A DNA stretch of 8,616 nt, taken from an uncultured Saprospiraceae bacterium. GTDB lineage: Bacteria; Bacteroidota; Bacteroidia; Chitinophagales; Saprospiraceae. Positions within the stretch are counted from its first letter, which is position 1, and each line of letters begins with the position of its first letter. Positions 1 to 7,201 of this stretch are shown in pieces. Position numbers and translations under genes: made by a program. The notes under the pieces are model-generated. The model saw nothing but the letters and a program-made list of their open reading frames with translations. It did not search any database and had not been told where the DNA came from. Where the stretch lies: the NCBI GenBank assembly GCA_938033975.1, contig CALHKJ010000108.1, positions 1 through 8,616 on the forward strand, given 5' to 3'.

Positions 1-1095
1 GTCACCAGCCATACCTGTTGTAAATGGAATACCGTCATTTACTGTAGAACCAGGATAATCGTAAGCAAGCGTAGCATCTCTTCTTCCTGTATCTCCATTA
101 GATTCAAAAACATCTCTCACCCAAGGATTTATGACATGGCCAAGATCTGGTGATTGAGTTGGCGGTGCATACTCAATAACAAAATTTCCTTGAGTACCAG
201 CATTTGGAATATCTTGTCCCCAGACGAAATTTCCATTTCCAATTGGGTGATACTGAAGTTCGAAAATAGATTCTGAATTGTTTTCATTCACTTGTGTAAA
301 GTTATCAGAATACTGACCCAATGGAAGTAAACTAAAATTACCACTATTGACAACTGCCATAAAGGCTGTTGCTGCCGCTGAATATTCATTGGTTCCTAGC
401 AATCCACTTCTATACAAAAGACTTTTACCTTTCAATGCAGATGCACTCCATTTCGTAGGCCTACCCAAATCCGATTCACTCCATGAATCAGGAAGCAAAT
501 TTTCAGCTTGCTCAAGATCACTCACAATTTGATTCCAAATCATATCCACACCCGTTTGAGTTGGAAATAATTCAGCATCATTAGATGGGTCAGGAGTCTT
601 GGTAACCAATGGAATATCCCCGTACATGTTAGTAAGATAAAAATAGGTAAATGCTCTAAAGAAATATGCTTGACCAAGAACAGCATTTCTTATTACTTCA
701 TCATCAACATTTTCTGCATTTACATTTTCCAAAATGGCATTGGCACGCAGTATGCATTTGTAGCTTTCTTGATATGGCTCTAATGCCCATCTCGTTGTAC
801 CATCAGCTTGACCATCAAAAGTAGAAAGTGCTGTATTACTTCCATTTGGAATAATGTTCATGGCATCCGTTCTTAGTAGGGCTCCAACGTGGGTAATTCT
901 ACCCCAGTGGAAGGTTCCTGTGAATGGATGGTACATACCATTGACTGCTAATTGAGCATCTGTTGCATTTCGCCAAAATGATACTGTCGAGATTTCATTT
1001 GGATTGGCTTGATCCAAGATATCATCTCCACAACCAAAAGGCAACATAAGGCAAAAACCTATTAAGGCTATTGATATACTATGTTTTATTTTCAT
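1..1095 (-). CDS. SusD/RagB family outer-membrane glycan-binding lipoprotein (partial, C-terminus off window)
   Basis: Surface lipoprotein that forms the lid over a SusC transporter and helps capture glycan for import. The open frame runs 365 codons from an ATG at 1095-1093 to base 1 without a stop. Family members usually have about 500-600 residues, so roughly the last third is missing. Residues 1-21 form a lipoprotein signal and Cys22 is the likely lipidated residue. It is followed by GDD, which fits an acidic Bacteroidota surface-export signal. The lipobox (PFGC) is atypical in having Pro at -3. Family hallmarks are an N-terminal NPNEISTVSFW segment (31-41) followed by AQLAVNGMY, RANAILENV (118-126), and the SusD-type helix GQAYFFRAFTYFYLTNMYGD (141-160) followed by IPLV. 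The start lies 18 bases after the susC stop behind an A-rich stretch with no Shine-Dalgarno, so the pair is almost certainly cotranscribed. The glycan bound cannot be told. Confidence 0.95.
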   Translation of the reverse strand, partial: MKIKHSISIALIGFCLMLPFGCGDDILDQANPNEISTVSFWRNATDAQLAVNGMYHPFTGTFHWGRITHVGALLRTDAMNIIPNGSNTALSTFDGQADGTTRWALEPYQESYKCILRANAILENVNAENVDDEVIRNAVLGQAYFFRAFTYFYLTNMYGDIPLVTKTPDPSNDAELFPTQTGVDMIWNQIVSDLEQAENLLPDSWSESDLGRPTKWSASALKGKSLLYRSGLLGTNEYSAAATAFMAVVNSGNFSLLPLGQYSDNFTQVNENNSESIFELQYHPIGNGNFVWGQDIPNAGTQGNFVIEYAPPTQSPDLGHVINPWVRDVFESNGDTGRRDATLAYDYPGSTVNDGIPFTTGMAGD

Positions 1096-1113
1096 GATTA
1101 TTTTTTTTGTTGT

Positions 1114-4100
1114 TTAAAAGTTGAAATCTAATCCAAAGAGTACACTTCTTGCATTTGGATAAGCTCTAATATCTATCCCTCTACCTGTGATAGAGTTGAC
1201 TGTTGGTCTAAAACCAAAGAAACCATCGTTCTCATTTGAACGTGCACCATTGGTAGAGGCTACATCAGGATCATATCCTGAATAATCAGTTAAAACAAAT
1301 ACATTTTGAGCTGTTACGGAAAGTCTGATTCCTTCTACACCAGTAATATTGATAAGACTACCCAAATCATAACCTACAGAAAGATTTTTTAATCTAAAGT
1401 AAGAACCATCTTCAACAAAAAATGAATTTGGTGGTCTACCTACTGCAGATGCCTTAGGAAGTGTGCCAGAAGTATTCTCCGGTGTCCATCTATCAAGAAC
1501 ATCTGTAAGCTTATTTCCATCAGGAAATAAGGTATTGAAAGATTTAGCTTGGTTGTAGATTTCATTTCCTTGCACTCCGTTGAAGAAAGCACCAAAGTCA
1601 AAATTCTTGTATGAACCACTTAGGTTAAGTCCATAAGTAAAGTCTGGAACTGGACTTCCTAAAATTTTCAAGTCAGGACCTTCAACTCCATCCTCATCAA
1701 CAAAGACAAATTCACCTGTTGCTGGATCTATCCCAGTTGTTTCAAATCCATAAAATGAACCAGGTGCTTCACCCTCTCTAAAGATGTTTACACTTTGCAA
1801 ATTTTCATTTACAGAAGGACCAAAGAATTCATTTGGAAGCGCATCTAAGACACTACTCTGAGTTCCAATATTGAATCCAATATTGTATTGAAAATCACCA
1901 GTTGATTTTCTATAATCTATTTCAAATTCTAATCCTTTGTTCAACAAACCACCTGCGTTCTGAATTACAGGAACACTCGTACCATTTGATGCTGGAATCG
2001 GCACTGCAACCAATAATTCGTCAATATCTTTGATATAATATTCGATTGACCCTCCAATTCTACCTTCGTATAATTCGAAATCAGCTCCGATATTTGTGGT
2101 TGCTGAAGTCTCCCATCTTAGGTTTTCGTTGGCAAATGAGGTCTGTGCAAATCCTGGTAAGATGGCATTTCCGAATGATGCCGCGGAGGTAGTACGGAAA
2201 GTTGATTGGTACAAATAGTTACCAACATTCTGTGCACCTAATTGACCATATCCTGCTCTAAGCTTCAATGAAGAAATCACACCTGAGTCAGGAAAGAAAC
2301 TTTCGTTACTTACTCTCCATCCTATTGAAAATGATGGGAAGATTCCTGATCTAAATCCTGGTGAAAATTTTGAAGACTCATCTCTTCTCAATGTTGCGGT
2401 CAACAAATATTTATTCTGGAATGCATAATTGATTCTACCGAAAGCTGACAACAAGGCATCTACCTCTCTAATTCCTGCACTACCTAATATATTATTGGTC
2501 CCTGCAGCGCCAATTGTTGATATTTCATCTGAAGGTAGATTCCCTACATAAGTACCCAAAACATCAAAATTAGAAACAATTCTACTTGTACCTACTAGTA
2601 ATCCAATATCGTGGTCACCAAAGTCATTTCTATATGAAAGCGTAGGCTCAATCTGAGTTCTCAAGGTTTCTGATCTTACATGTGTCAAATCATTTTGAGG
2701 ATTTGAATTGAATCTTGCATCTGTATCACTCATGAAGAAAGCCGGACGGAAGGTTCTTTTAAATCCATTTGTATACTCTGCTCCTATACTCACCTTAGCA
2801 GTCAATCCATCTATGATCTCATAAGCTGCACTTAGGTTACCCAATAAGTTTCTTCTTGTATCGAGGTTGTCTTCTAGAGACGCCAAGGCATAATTGTTGA
2901 TTCCTCCGAAACCTGTAAGATCTCTATTTGGAGCTTCAAATCCACCTAGGTTGTCTGGATTTTCTAATCTCAAAATTGGAGCAGTAGCTGCTTCAAAACC
3001 AAACCATTCATTTTCTTGAGTTTGTGTTTGTGACAAACCTAAAGATTGTGAAACTGTCAATCGACCCAAATCAAAAGAGCTATTTCCTCTAACATTAAAT
3101 CTATCAAAACCTGATCCAACTAGGATACCATCTTGCTTGAAGTAATTGGTTGAGATATAATATTTTGAATTGTCTCCACCTCCAGAAACTGAAAATCCTA
3201 AATCGTTCATAGAACCATTCTGAAAACTTTCATCCTGCCAATCTGTGTAGATCAATCTTCCATTCTCCATAAAATTGGATCTGTCAATTTTGAATCCAGT
3301 AGCATCATTCTCTTCAAGATCATCCCTAAAATCCAAAAACTGTTCGCTGTTCAAAAATTCCAAACGCTTACTTGGAGCTTCGAATCCGGTTTTTAAACTT
3401 ACTGAGACACTTGTTTTGTTATCACTGTTTCCTGACTTTGTCGTAATTAACACAACTCCATTTGAAGCTCTCGATCCATATATCGCAGCTGAAGATGCAT
3501 CTTTCAATACCTCTATTGATTCTATGTCATTAGGGTTGATGAAATTCATATTTTCAGCAAAGGTTCCATCAATTACATACAATGGAAATGTATTTGTCAA
3601 TGAACCCACTCCTCTTACAAATACGTTTGCCGGTGCACCAGGTTGACCTCCAAAGCTTTCAACCTGAATTCCGGGTAACTTACCTTGAAGTGCTGCGGTA
3701 GGATTACCGGTTACAATTTGGGTTAACTCTGATCCTTTGATAGATGCGATTGCTCCAGTAAGATCACTTTTTTTCTGAACCCCATATCCCACTACAATAA
3801 TTTCATCAAGAAATTCAGAACTGCTACTCATGGAAACCAAGAGGTTTGTTTTTCCATCTAAAGTAATGGTTTGTGTTTGGTATCCGAGGTATGAAATTTG
3901 GATTTCATTACCACCTTTTACATCCAGGCTAAAATTCCCGTCAATATCTGTAATGGTACCAATCTCTGTACCCTTTACAAGGACATTGGCTCCAATTACT
4001 CCATCACCATTTTCATCGCTTACAGTTCCTGACACCATTTGTGCTTGAACTGAGATACTGGTAAAAAAAAGCAAAATAAATGCTAACTTTTTAAATATCC

Positions 4101-4143
4101 ATTTTGGTCTTTGTAACCGCATTGGATTTAGTAATTTTTTCAT
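1114..4143 (-). CDS. SusC/RagA family TonB-linked outer-membrane transporter
   Basis: TonB-dependent outer-membrane porin of a SusCD glycan importer, 1009 residues, complete. Residues 1-35 form a signal peptide with a long basic start, a hydrophobic core (about 20-30) and a probable VQA|Q cleavage. A carboxypeptidase-regulatory-like beta domain follows (about 36-108, with the GTVSDENGDGVIGANV and GTITDIDGNFSL pattern), then the TonB box DEIIVVGYG (113-121). The plug domain (about 122-236) contains LQGKLPGIQV, VFVRGVGS, PLYVIDG and ESIEVLKDASSAAIYGSRAS. The rest is a beta-barrel ending in LDFNF, with the aromatic C-terminus expected for Bam-inserted barrels. There is no STN domain before the plug, which argues against control through an ECF sigma/anti-sigma relay. 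The start is the first of two nearby in-frame ATGs (Met1; Met8 is the alternative). It lies 58 bases after the gntR stop and immediately precedes susD. Substrate is unknown; no enzyme genes are in view. Confidence 0.97.
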   Translation of the reverse strand: MKKLLNPMRLQRPKWIFKKLAFILLFFTSISVQAQMVSGTVSDENGDGVIGANVLVKGTEIGTITDIDGNFSLDVKGGNEIQISYLGYQTQTITLDGKTNLLVSMSSSSEFLDEIIVVGYGVQKKSDLTGAIASIKGSELTQIVTGNPTAALQGKLPGIQVESFGGQPGAPANVFVRGVGSLTNTFPLYVIDGTFAENMNFINPNDIESIEVLKDASSAAIYGSRASNGVVLITTKSGNSDNKTSVSVSLKTGFEAPSKRLEFLNSEQFLDFRDDLEENDATGFKIDRSNFMENGRLIYTDWQDESFQNGSMNDLGFSVSGGGDNSKYYISTNYFKQDGILVGSGFDRFNVRGNSSFDLGRLTVSQSLGLSQTQTQENEWFGFEAATAPILRLENPDNLGGFEAPNRDLTGFGGINNYALASLEDNLDTRRNLLGNLSAAYEIIDGLTAKVSIGAEYTNGFKRTFRPAFFMSDTDARFNSNPQNDLTHVRSETLRTQIEPTLSYRNDFGDHDIGLLVGTSRIVSNFDVLGTYVGNLPSDEISTIGAAGTNNILGSAGIREVDALLSAFGRINYAFQNKYLLTATLRRDESSKFSPGFRSGIFPSFSIGWRVSNESFFPDSGVISSLKLRAGYGQLGAQNVGNYLYQSTFRTTSAASFGNAILPGFAQTSFANENLRWETSATTNIGADFELYEGRIGGSIEYYIKDIDELLVAVPIPASNGTSVPVIQNAGGLLNKGLEFEIDYRKSTGDFQYNIGFNIGTQSSVLDALPNEFFGPSVNENLQSVNIFREGEAPGSFYGFETTGIDPATGEFVFVDEDGVEGPDLKILGSPVPDFTYGLNLSGSYKNFDFGAFFNGVQGNEIYNQAKSFNTLFPDGNKLTDVLDRWTPENTSGTLPKASAVGRPPNSFFVEDGSYFRLKNLSVGYDLGSLINITGVEGIRLSVTAQNVFVLTDYSGYDPDVASTNGARSNENDGFFGFRPTVNSITGRGIDIRAYPNARSVLFGLDFNF

Positions 4144-4149
4144 AGTTGA

Positions 4150-4210
4150 TATTTAAGTGGTTAAGTAGTTTTAACTTAATTATAGACTGATAGATAAGTT
4201 GTCAAAGTGA
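4150..4210 (-). promoter_or_regulatory. Candidate promoter and operator upstream of susC
   Basis: The 58-base gap between gntR and susC holds two alternative promoter readings on the minus strand. One is TTGACA (4205-4200, containing the gntR stop TGA) with a 15-base spacer to TATAAT (4184-4179); this fits sigma70 except for the short spacer. The other is the Bacteroidota pattern TTG (4230-4228), 17 bases, then TCACTTTG (4210-4203), one mismatch from TAnnTTTG. Downstream, on the plus strand, TTAAGT repeats at 4153-4158 and 4161-4166 (8 bases apart) and recurs inverted as ACTTAA at 4174-4179, a plausible regulator site. Which promoter is used, or whether susC is only read through from gntR, cannot be decided from sequence. 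Confidence 0.35.
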
Positions 4211-5218
4211 TTTTCTAATTATTAATTCAATCGGAATAATTTCCTTAATAAGCTCTTTATTCTTGATGTACTGTGATGCCCTTTTGGCCATCACTTTAAA
4301 ATCTGTTGAAAATGTTGTAATCCCACCTTCAATGATTTCTTTGACTGGTGAGTCGTTGTGAGATAGTATGCCTATGTCTTCTCCAATTTCATAATTTGCT
4401 TCTTTAGCATCTTTGATGATTGGCCATAGGTCTCCATCACCCACTGTAAAATAGACTGCGTTTTTTTGAAGTTGATTGGCCTCATATTCTTCGTAAATCT
4501 CAAAGGAGATACCTTCAATGGAGCAAAATTTTTGAAAAGCTTTTTTAATCCCAATTGGATAATCTGAACCATCCTTGAAATAAAATATTATCTTTTCAAA
4601 CTTATTGAATCGATGTTTCAACTCTTCGAAAATATTATTTAGAGTTAGCTCAAATTCTTGTGTTATGTGCGCAACATTGTCATTCAAATATTGATATCTA
4701 TCTACAATTAATAATTTTTTATCTGGAAATTGAGAAAGTTGCATACCAGCTTCCTGACTTTGGATCGGAGCAACAACATAGAACCCGTACTTCATTTTGA
4801 TATTCTCCAAAATGCTTCTATACATATCCATATTATTGTGATGGAAAAACACATCAATATTATAGCGTGTACCAAGTGATTTGCGCAAGGTATTGTAGAA
4901 AGTCTGCTGGAAGGTCTGAAAACCATACATCACCAAAGCCAAATTCATCTTTATATCCAAATCTTCATTTGAAATATAGTAACCAAGACCATGTTTTGAA
5001 TTTACAATCCCTCTTTCTCGCAATGCATTGTAAGCCTTAACAATTGTTTCACGAGCAAAACCTAATTCATTAGCAAGTTGATTGATTGATGGTAGTGTGC
5101 TTCCTTTGATAAGTATTTCTTCCTCTATACTGTTGCTTATTCCAGCAATGATACGTTCATGCTTGGTGTACCCAGATATACTGTCTAGCTCTTTTATGTG
5201 AGAAATTAAACGCTCCAT
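4202..5218 (-). CDS. GntR-family transcriptional regulator with LacI-like sugar-sensing domain
   Basis: Cytoplasmic transcription factor of 338 residues that probably controls the adjacent susCD genes. Residues about 19-87 form a GntR winged helix: TLPSINQLANELGFARETIV precedes a KAYNALRERGIV recognition region, and SKHGLGYYI is the wing. Residues about 92-338 resemble the periplasmic-binding-protein fold of LacI regulators. The closing segment shows SHNDSPVKEIIEGGITTFST, then DF, and ends in PIELIIRKSL, matching the LacI-type C-terminal pattern. The architecture is that of the AraR-like GntR subgroup, whose effectors are usually small sugars. The ATG at 5218-5216 is preferred; the codon just upstream is an in-frame TTG, adding one residue if used. 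The gene lies 58 bases upstream of susC on the same strand, and repeats in its own upstream region suggest autoregulation. The effector and whether it represses or activates are inferred only weakly. Confidence 0.92.
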   Translation of the reverse strand: MERLISHIKELDSISGYTKHERIIAGISNSIEEEILIKGSTLPSINQLANELGFARETIVKAYNALRERGIVNSKHGLGYYISNEDLDIKMNLALVMYGFQTFQQTFYNTLRKSLGTRYNIDVFFHHNNMDMYRSILENIKMKYGFYVVAPIQSQEAGMQLSQFPDKKLLIVDRYQYLNDNVAHITQEFELTLNNIFEELKHRFNKFEKIIFYFKDGSDYPIGIKKAFQKFCSIEGISFEIYEEYEANQLQKNAVYFTVGDGDLWPIIKDAKEANYEIGEDIGILSHNDSPVKEIIEGGITTFSTDFKVMAKRASQYIKNKELIKEIIPIELIIRKSL

Positions 5219-5227
5219 CAATTTGGT

Positions 5228-5271
5228 TTTAGTTAACTGTACTATGCTGTACTATTACGTATTTAACTAAA
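5228..5271. promoter_or_regulatory. Nested repeats upstream of gntR, candidate autoregulatory operator
   Basis: A perfect 9-bp inverted repeat, TTTAGTTAA at 5228-5236 and TTAACTAAA at 5263-5271, encloses two identical 9-bp direct repeats CTGTACTAT at 5237-5245 and 5247-5255, which are 10 bp apart, one helical turn. AGTTAACT (5231-5238) and TACGTA (5256-5261) are themselves palindromes. GntR-family operators typically contain GT..AC half-sites, and each direct repeat contains GTAC. The block lies 10 to 53 bases upstream of the gntR start, where a bound repressor could block transcription. The segment TTTAACTAAAT (5262-5272) recurs with one change upstream of susC (TTTAACTTAAT, 4170-4180). Confidence 0.5.
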
Positions 5272-5280
5272 TCTAATAAA

Positions 5281-5313
5281 AAAATTTAATTTTTATGTGC
5301 GATTTTGATGCAA
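5281..5313 (-). promoter_or_regulatory. Possible gntR promoter
   Basis: On the minus strand, TTG (5313-5311) is followed after 22 bases by TAAATTTT (5288-5281), which is one mismatch from the Bacteroidota TAnnTTTG box. Transcription would begin near 5275, so the repeat block at 5228-5271 would lie in the leader just downstream. The surrounding DNA is so AT-rich that chance matches are easy; this is tentative. Confidence 0.25.
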
Positions 5314-5415
5314 ATTCTTATTGCACCACAAGCCCCTAAGTGGAAATATAATTTTGTATAAGAAAAAATGTTTTGTGTTAATCCCTTAGAATCAAGAATT
5401 CCTGTTGTATTATCT

Positions 5416-5445
5416 CCCTTTCTTGAACCCAAACTTTAGTGGGTT
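5416..5445. repeat. Diverged hairpin repeat, copy 1
   Basis: CCCTTTCTTGA (5416-5426) leads into a stem-loop with perfect 6-bp arms, AACCCA (5426-5431) and TGGGTT (5440-5445), around an 8-base loop. The lead sequence matches that of a second hairpin about 100 bases to the right at 10 of 11 positions. It could be a degenerate small repeat or an RNA processing signal at the end of the mlaEF transcript. The function is unknown. Confidence 0.4.
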
Positions 5446-5517
5446 ACCAATGGACTTTTTCAAGCAAAACAACAGTTCATTAATGAAAAAACTTGCTAAA
5501 TATTAAATACTTCATTT

Positions 5518-5554
5518 CCCTTTCCTGAGGTGATCAATCCCAAAGATATTGGGA
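5518..5554. repeat. Diverged hairpin repeat, copy 2
   Basis: CCCTTTCCTGA (5518-5528) is followed by a stem-loop with perfect 6-bp arms, TCCCAA (5538-5543) and TTGGGA (5549-5554), around a 5-base loop. It has the same order of parts as copy 1 but a longer gap between lead and hairpin. It lies about 43 bases past the mlaF stop, where it could protect or end the mRNA, although no T-run follows on the minus strand. Confidence 0.4.
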
Positions 5555-5596
5555 CTTGAAAGAATTAGATTGATGGTATGAGAGAGATAAAAGAAA

Positions 5597-6358
5597 TCAA
5601 GATTTCGCCGCAAAATTCCGAAGTCTCTTCAAGAAAGGAGAGGCAAAGATAAAGTCAGACAGCATTTCATTTTCGCTTTCCAATACCTCATCCTTATTTC
5701 CTTGCCAAGCAAGTTTGCCCATATGAAGTAGGCAGATATTTTCACCAATTTCCATCACAGAGTTCATATCGTGTGTATTGATGACAGTAGTAATATTGAA
5801 TTCCTTGGTGATATCACTAATGAGATCATCAATAGTGATTGCAGTTTTTGGATCAAGCCCTGAATTGGGTTCATCAACAAAAAGATATTTGGGATTAAGA
5901 ACAATGGCTCTGGCTATACCAACACGTTTTTGCATACCACCACTAATCTCAGACGGAAACTTATTATTGATGCCTTCCATCTCTACTCTACTCAGACAAT
6001 AGTTGACTCGCTCCTTTTTTTCCTTCATAGTTTTTCCAGAAAACATATCAAGTGGAAATCTGATATTCTCTTCAATAGTCATGGAATCAAAAAGTGCGTT
6101 TCCTTGGAAAAGCATTCCAACATCCATTCTTAATTTCTGTAATTCTTTTTTGTTTAAGTCATTGAAGCAAACATCATCATACCAGATTTTGCCTTCACTT
6201 GGTTGGAGGAGCCCTACTAATAATTTAAGCAATACCGTTTTACCAGCACCCGACTTACCAATGATTAGATTGGTCTTCCCTGTTTCGAAAGTAAAATCGA
6301 TACCTTTTAAAACATGGTGTTCTCCAAAAGACTTATGTATTCCTTCTACTCTAATCAT
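5597..6358 (-). CDS. mlaF: MlaF-like ABC transporter ATP-binding protein
   Basis: Cytoplasmic ATPase of 253 residues that should drive an MlaE-type permease moving phospholipid or another lipid between the membranes. All nucleotide-binding motifs are intact: Walker A GKSGAGKT (34-41), Q-loop Q85 within LFQGNALFDSMT, signature SGGMQKR (139-145), Walker B YLFVDEP (158-164) with catalytic Glu163, D-loop SGLD (166-169) and switch His196 (INTHD). The SGGMQKR signature and the GNALFDSMT segment are typical of the MlaF subfamily rather than of sugar or drug exporters. The ATG follows the permease stop by one base (TGA-T-ATG), which implies translational coupling in one operon. No gene follows within 375 bases, so the MCE substrate-binding subunit must be encoded elsewhere. 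The specific substrate is inferred from the family. Confidence 0.93.
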   Translation of the reverse strand: MIRVEGIHKSFGEHHVLKGIDFTFETGKTNLIIGKSGAGKTVLLKLLVGLLQPSEGKIWYDDVCFNDLNKKELQKLRMDVGMLFQGNALFDSMTIEENIRFPLDMFSGKTMKEKKERVNYCLSRVEMEGINNKFPSEISGGMQKRVGIARAIVLNPKYLFVDEPNSGLDPKTAITIDDLISDITKEFNITTVINTHDMNSVMEIGENICLLHMGKLAWQGNKDEVLESENEMLSDFIFASPFLKRLRNFAAKS

Positions 6359-6359
6359 A

Positions 6360-7127
6360 TCAAATGGTTAATACTAATGCAATGATAAAATCAGCAATAA
6401 GAATTAATATATCACTATATACTACAGCTCTAGTGCTCGCTTCTCCCAATTCGATCGAACCACCTTTTACAAAGTAGCCTTGATAACAGGATACAGAAGT
6501 AAGGATATAAGCAAAAACAAAGGCTTTGACATACATCATTAAAACATTGTATGGAACAAAGAATGATCTCAATCCTTTGATGTATGCTTCCTCGGTCAAT
6601 GCTCCAGTAGCCATTGAGGCAAGAAATCCGCCCATTATTCCAACTACTGCACTGATACTTACAAGAATTGGAATGACAATCATTGCAGCGATAATCTTAG
6701 GCATAATAATATATGCAGAGGTATTGACACCCATCACCTCCATGGCATCAATGTGTTCCTTTTGACGCATCCCACCAATTTCTGCTGCCATATTGGATCC
6801 GACTTTTCCGGCAAGGACCAGACAAGTAATGGTTGCTGCCAATTCTATAATCTCCATATCTCGTACTACATAACCTATATAGTAATCAGGAATCAAGCCA
6901 CCAGAAAGTTGATAAGAAAATTGAACGGCTGTTACCGCTCCAATAAAAAGAGAAATAATGACAACAATTAACAATGAACCTATCCCGATATCATACATCT
7001 GCCGTATGATTTCTTTGTAGTACATTGACATGTTCTCTGGTCTCTTGTAAATATCTTTTTGCCAAGCAACAAATTTGCCGACATGGAAAAAGACACTTTT
7101 TTCAGAATTAAAAAGCTGTGAAAGCAT
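6360..7127 (-). CDS. mlaE: MlaE-family ABC transporter permease
   Basis: Integral inner-membrane permease of 255 residues, the usual family length, which pairs with the ATPase encoded directly after it. About five hydrophobic segments are visible: 49-70, 93-108, 143-172 (probably two passes or a re-entrant pair), 196-216 and 236-255. The family signature region AGKVGSNMAAEIGGMRQKEH (106-125), followed by IDAMEVMGV, matches the conserved cytoplasmic coupling region of MlaE/TGD1 proteins. The N-terminus (1-45) is amphipathic and basic, as is usual for the interfacial helix. The ATG at 7127-7125 is chosen because a TATTTTTG box lies four bases upstream. This suggests a very short or absent leader. 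In the Mla system the complex also needs an MlaD-type MCE protein, which is not nearby. Confidence 0.93.
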   Translation of the reverse strand: MLSQLFNSEKSVFFHVGKFVAWQKDIYKRPENMSMYYKEIIRQMYDIGIGSLLIVVIISLFIGAVTAVQFSYQLSGGLIPDYYIGYVVRDMEIIELAATITCLVLAGKVGSNMAAEIGGMRQKEHIDAMEVMGVNTSAYIIMPKIIAAMIVIPILVSISAVVGIMGGFLASMATGALTEEAYIKGLRSFFVPYNVLMMYVKAFVFAYILTSVSCYQGYFVKGGSIELGEASTRAVVYSDILILIADFIIALVLTI

Positions 7128-7131
7128 GCGA

Positions 7132-7139
7132 CAAAAATA
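7132..7139 (-). promoter_or_regulatory. TAnnTTTG promoter box of mlaEF
   Basis: TATTTTTG on the minus strand is an exact match to the Bacteroidota -7 element. It ends four bases before the mlaE ATG, placing transcription start at or near the start codon. No TTG -33 element is found at the usual distance upstream, so the upstream half is weak or absent. Confidence 0.5.
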
Positions 7140-7201
7140 AGCTATTTTTTATTAGATAAGGCGCTTCCGCAAATAAGTCCCGCTCCTTTACAATTTTCTT
7201 C

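Larger units (their letters stand above)
5219..5596. other. Long intergenic region without a convincing gene
   Basis: This stretch of 378 bases separates the 3' end of the mlaF-like gene from the gntR start. I see no protein-coding gene: the longest candidate is a 23-codon plus-strand frame (5368-5439). Its right part holds two diverged hairpin units (5416-5445 and 5518-5554) and the perfect 12-bp palindrome TTCATTAATGAA (5476-5487). Its left part holds the candidate gntR promoter and operator. Neither hairpin is followed by a run of T on the minus strand, so no standard intrinsic terminator for the mlaEF transcript is apparent. Confidence 0.6.

Noticed and set aside
347..532. Plus-strand open frame of 61 codons over susD
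   Set aside because: It lies antisense inside a clear SusD coding frame and has no recognisable domain; it is a shadow frame.
3275..3646. Plus-strand open frame of 123 codons over susC
   Set aside because: It is antisense to the conserved plug domain of SusC and resembles no known protein.
5219..5221. TTG as the start of the GntR regulator, one codon upstream
   Set aside because: An ATG follows immediately in frame and is the more likely start; the difference is one residue.
5323..5344. Possible CCAC/GTGG hairpin between mlaF and gntR
   Set aside because: Only four base pairs form before mismatches, and no T-run follows; too weak to call.
5476..5487. Palindrome TTCATTAATGAA as an operator or terminator
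   Set aside because: It is perfect but purely AT-rich in its core, has no nearby second copy, no T-run and no gene placed to use it; noted only as part of the intergenic region.
6003..6371. Plus-strand open frame of 122 codons over the mlaF-like gene
   Set aside because: It is antisense to intact ABC ATPase motifs, so it is a by-product of that coding sequence.
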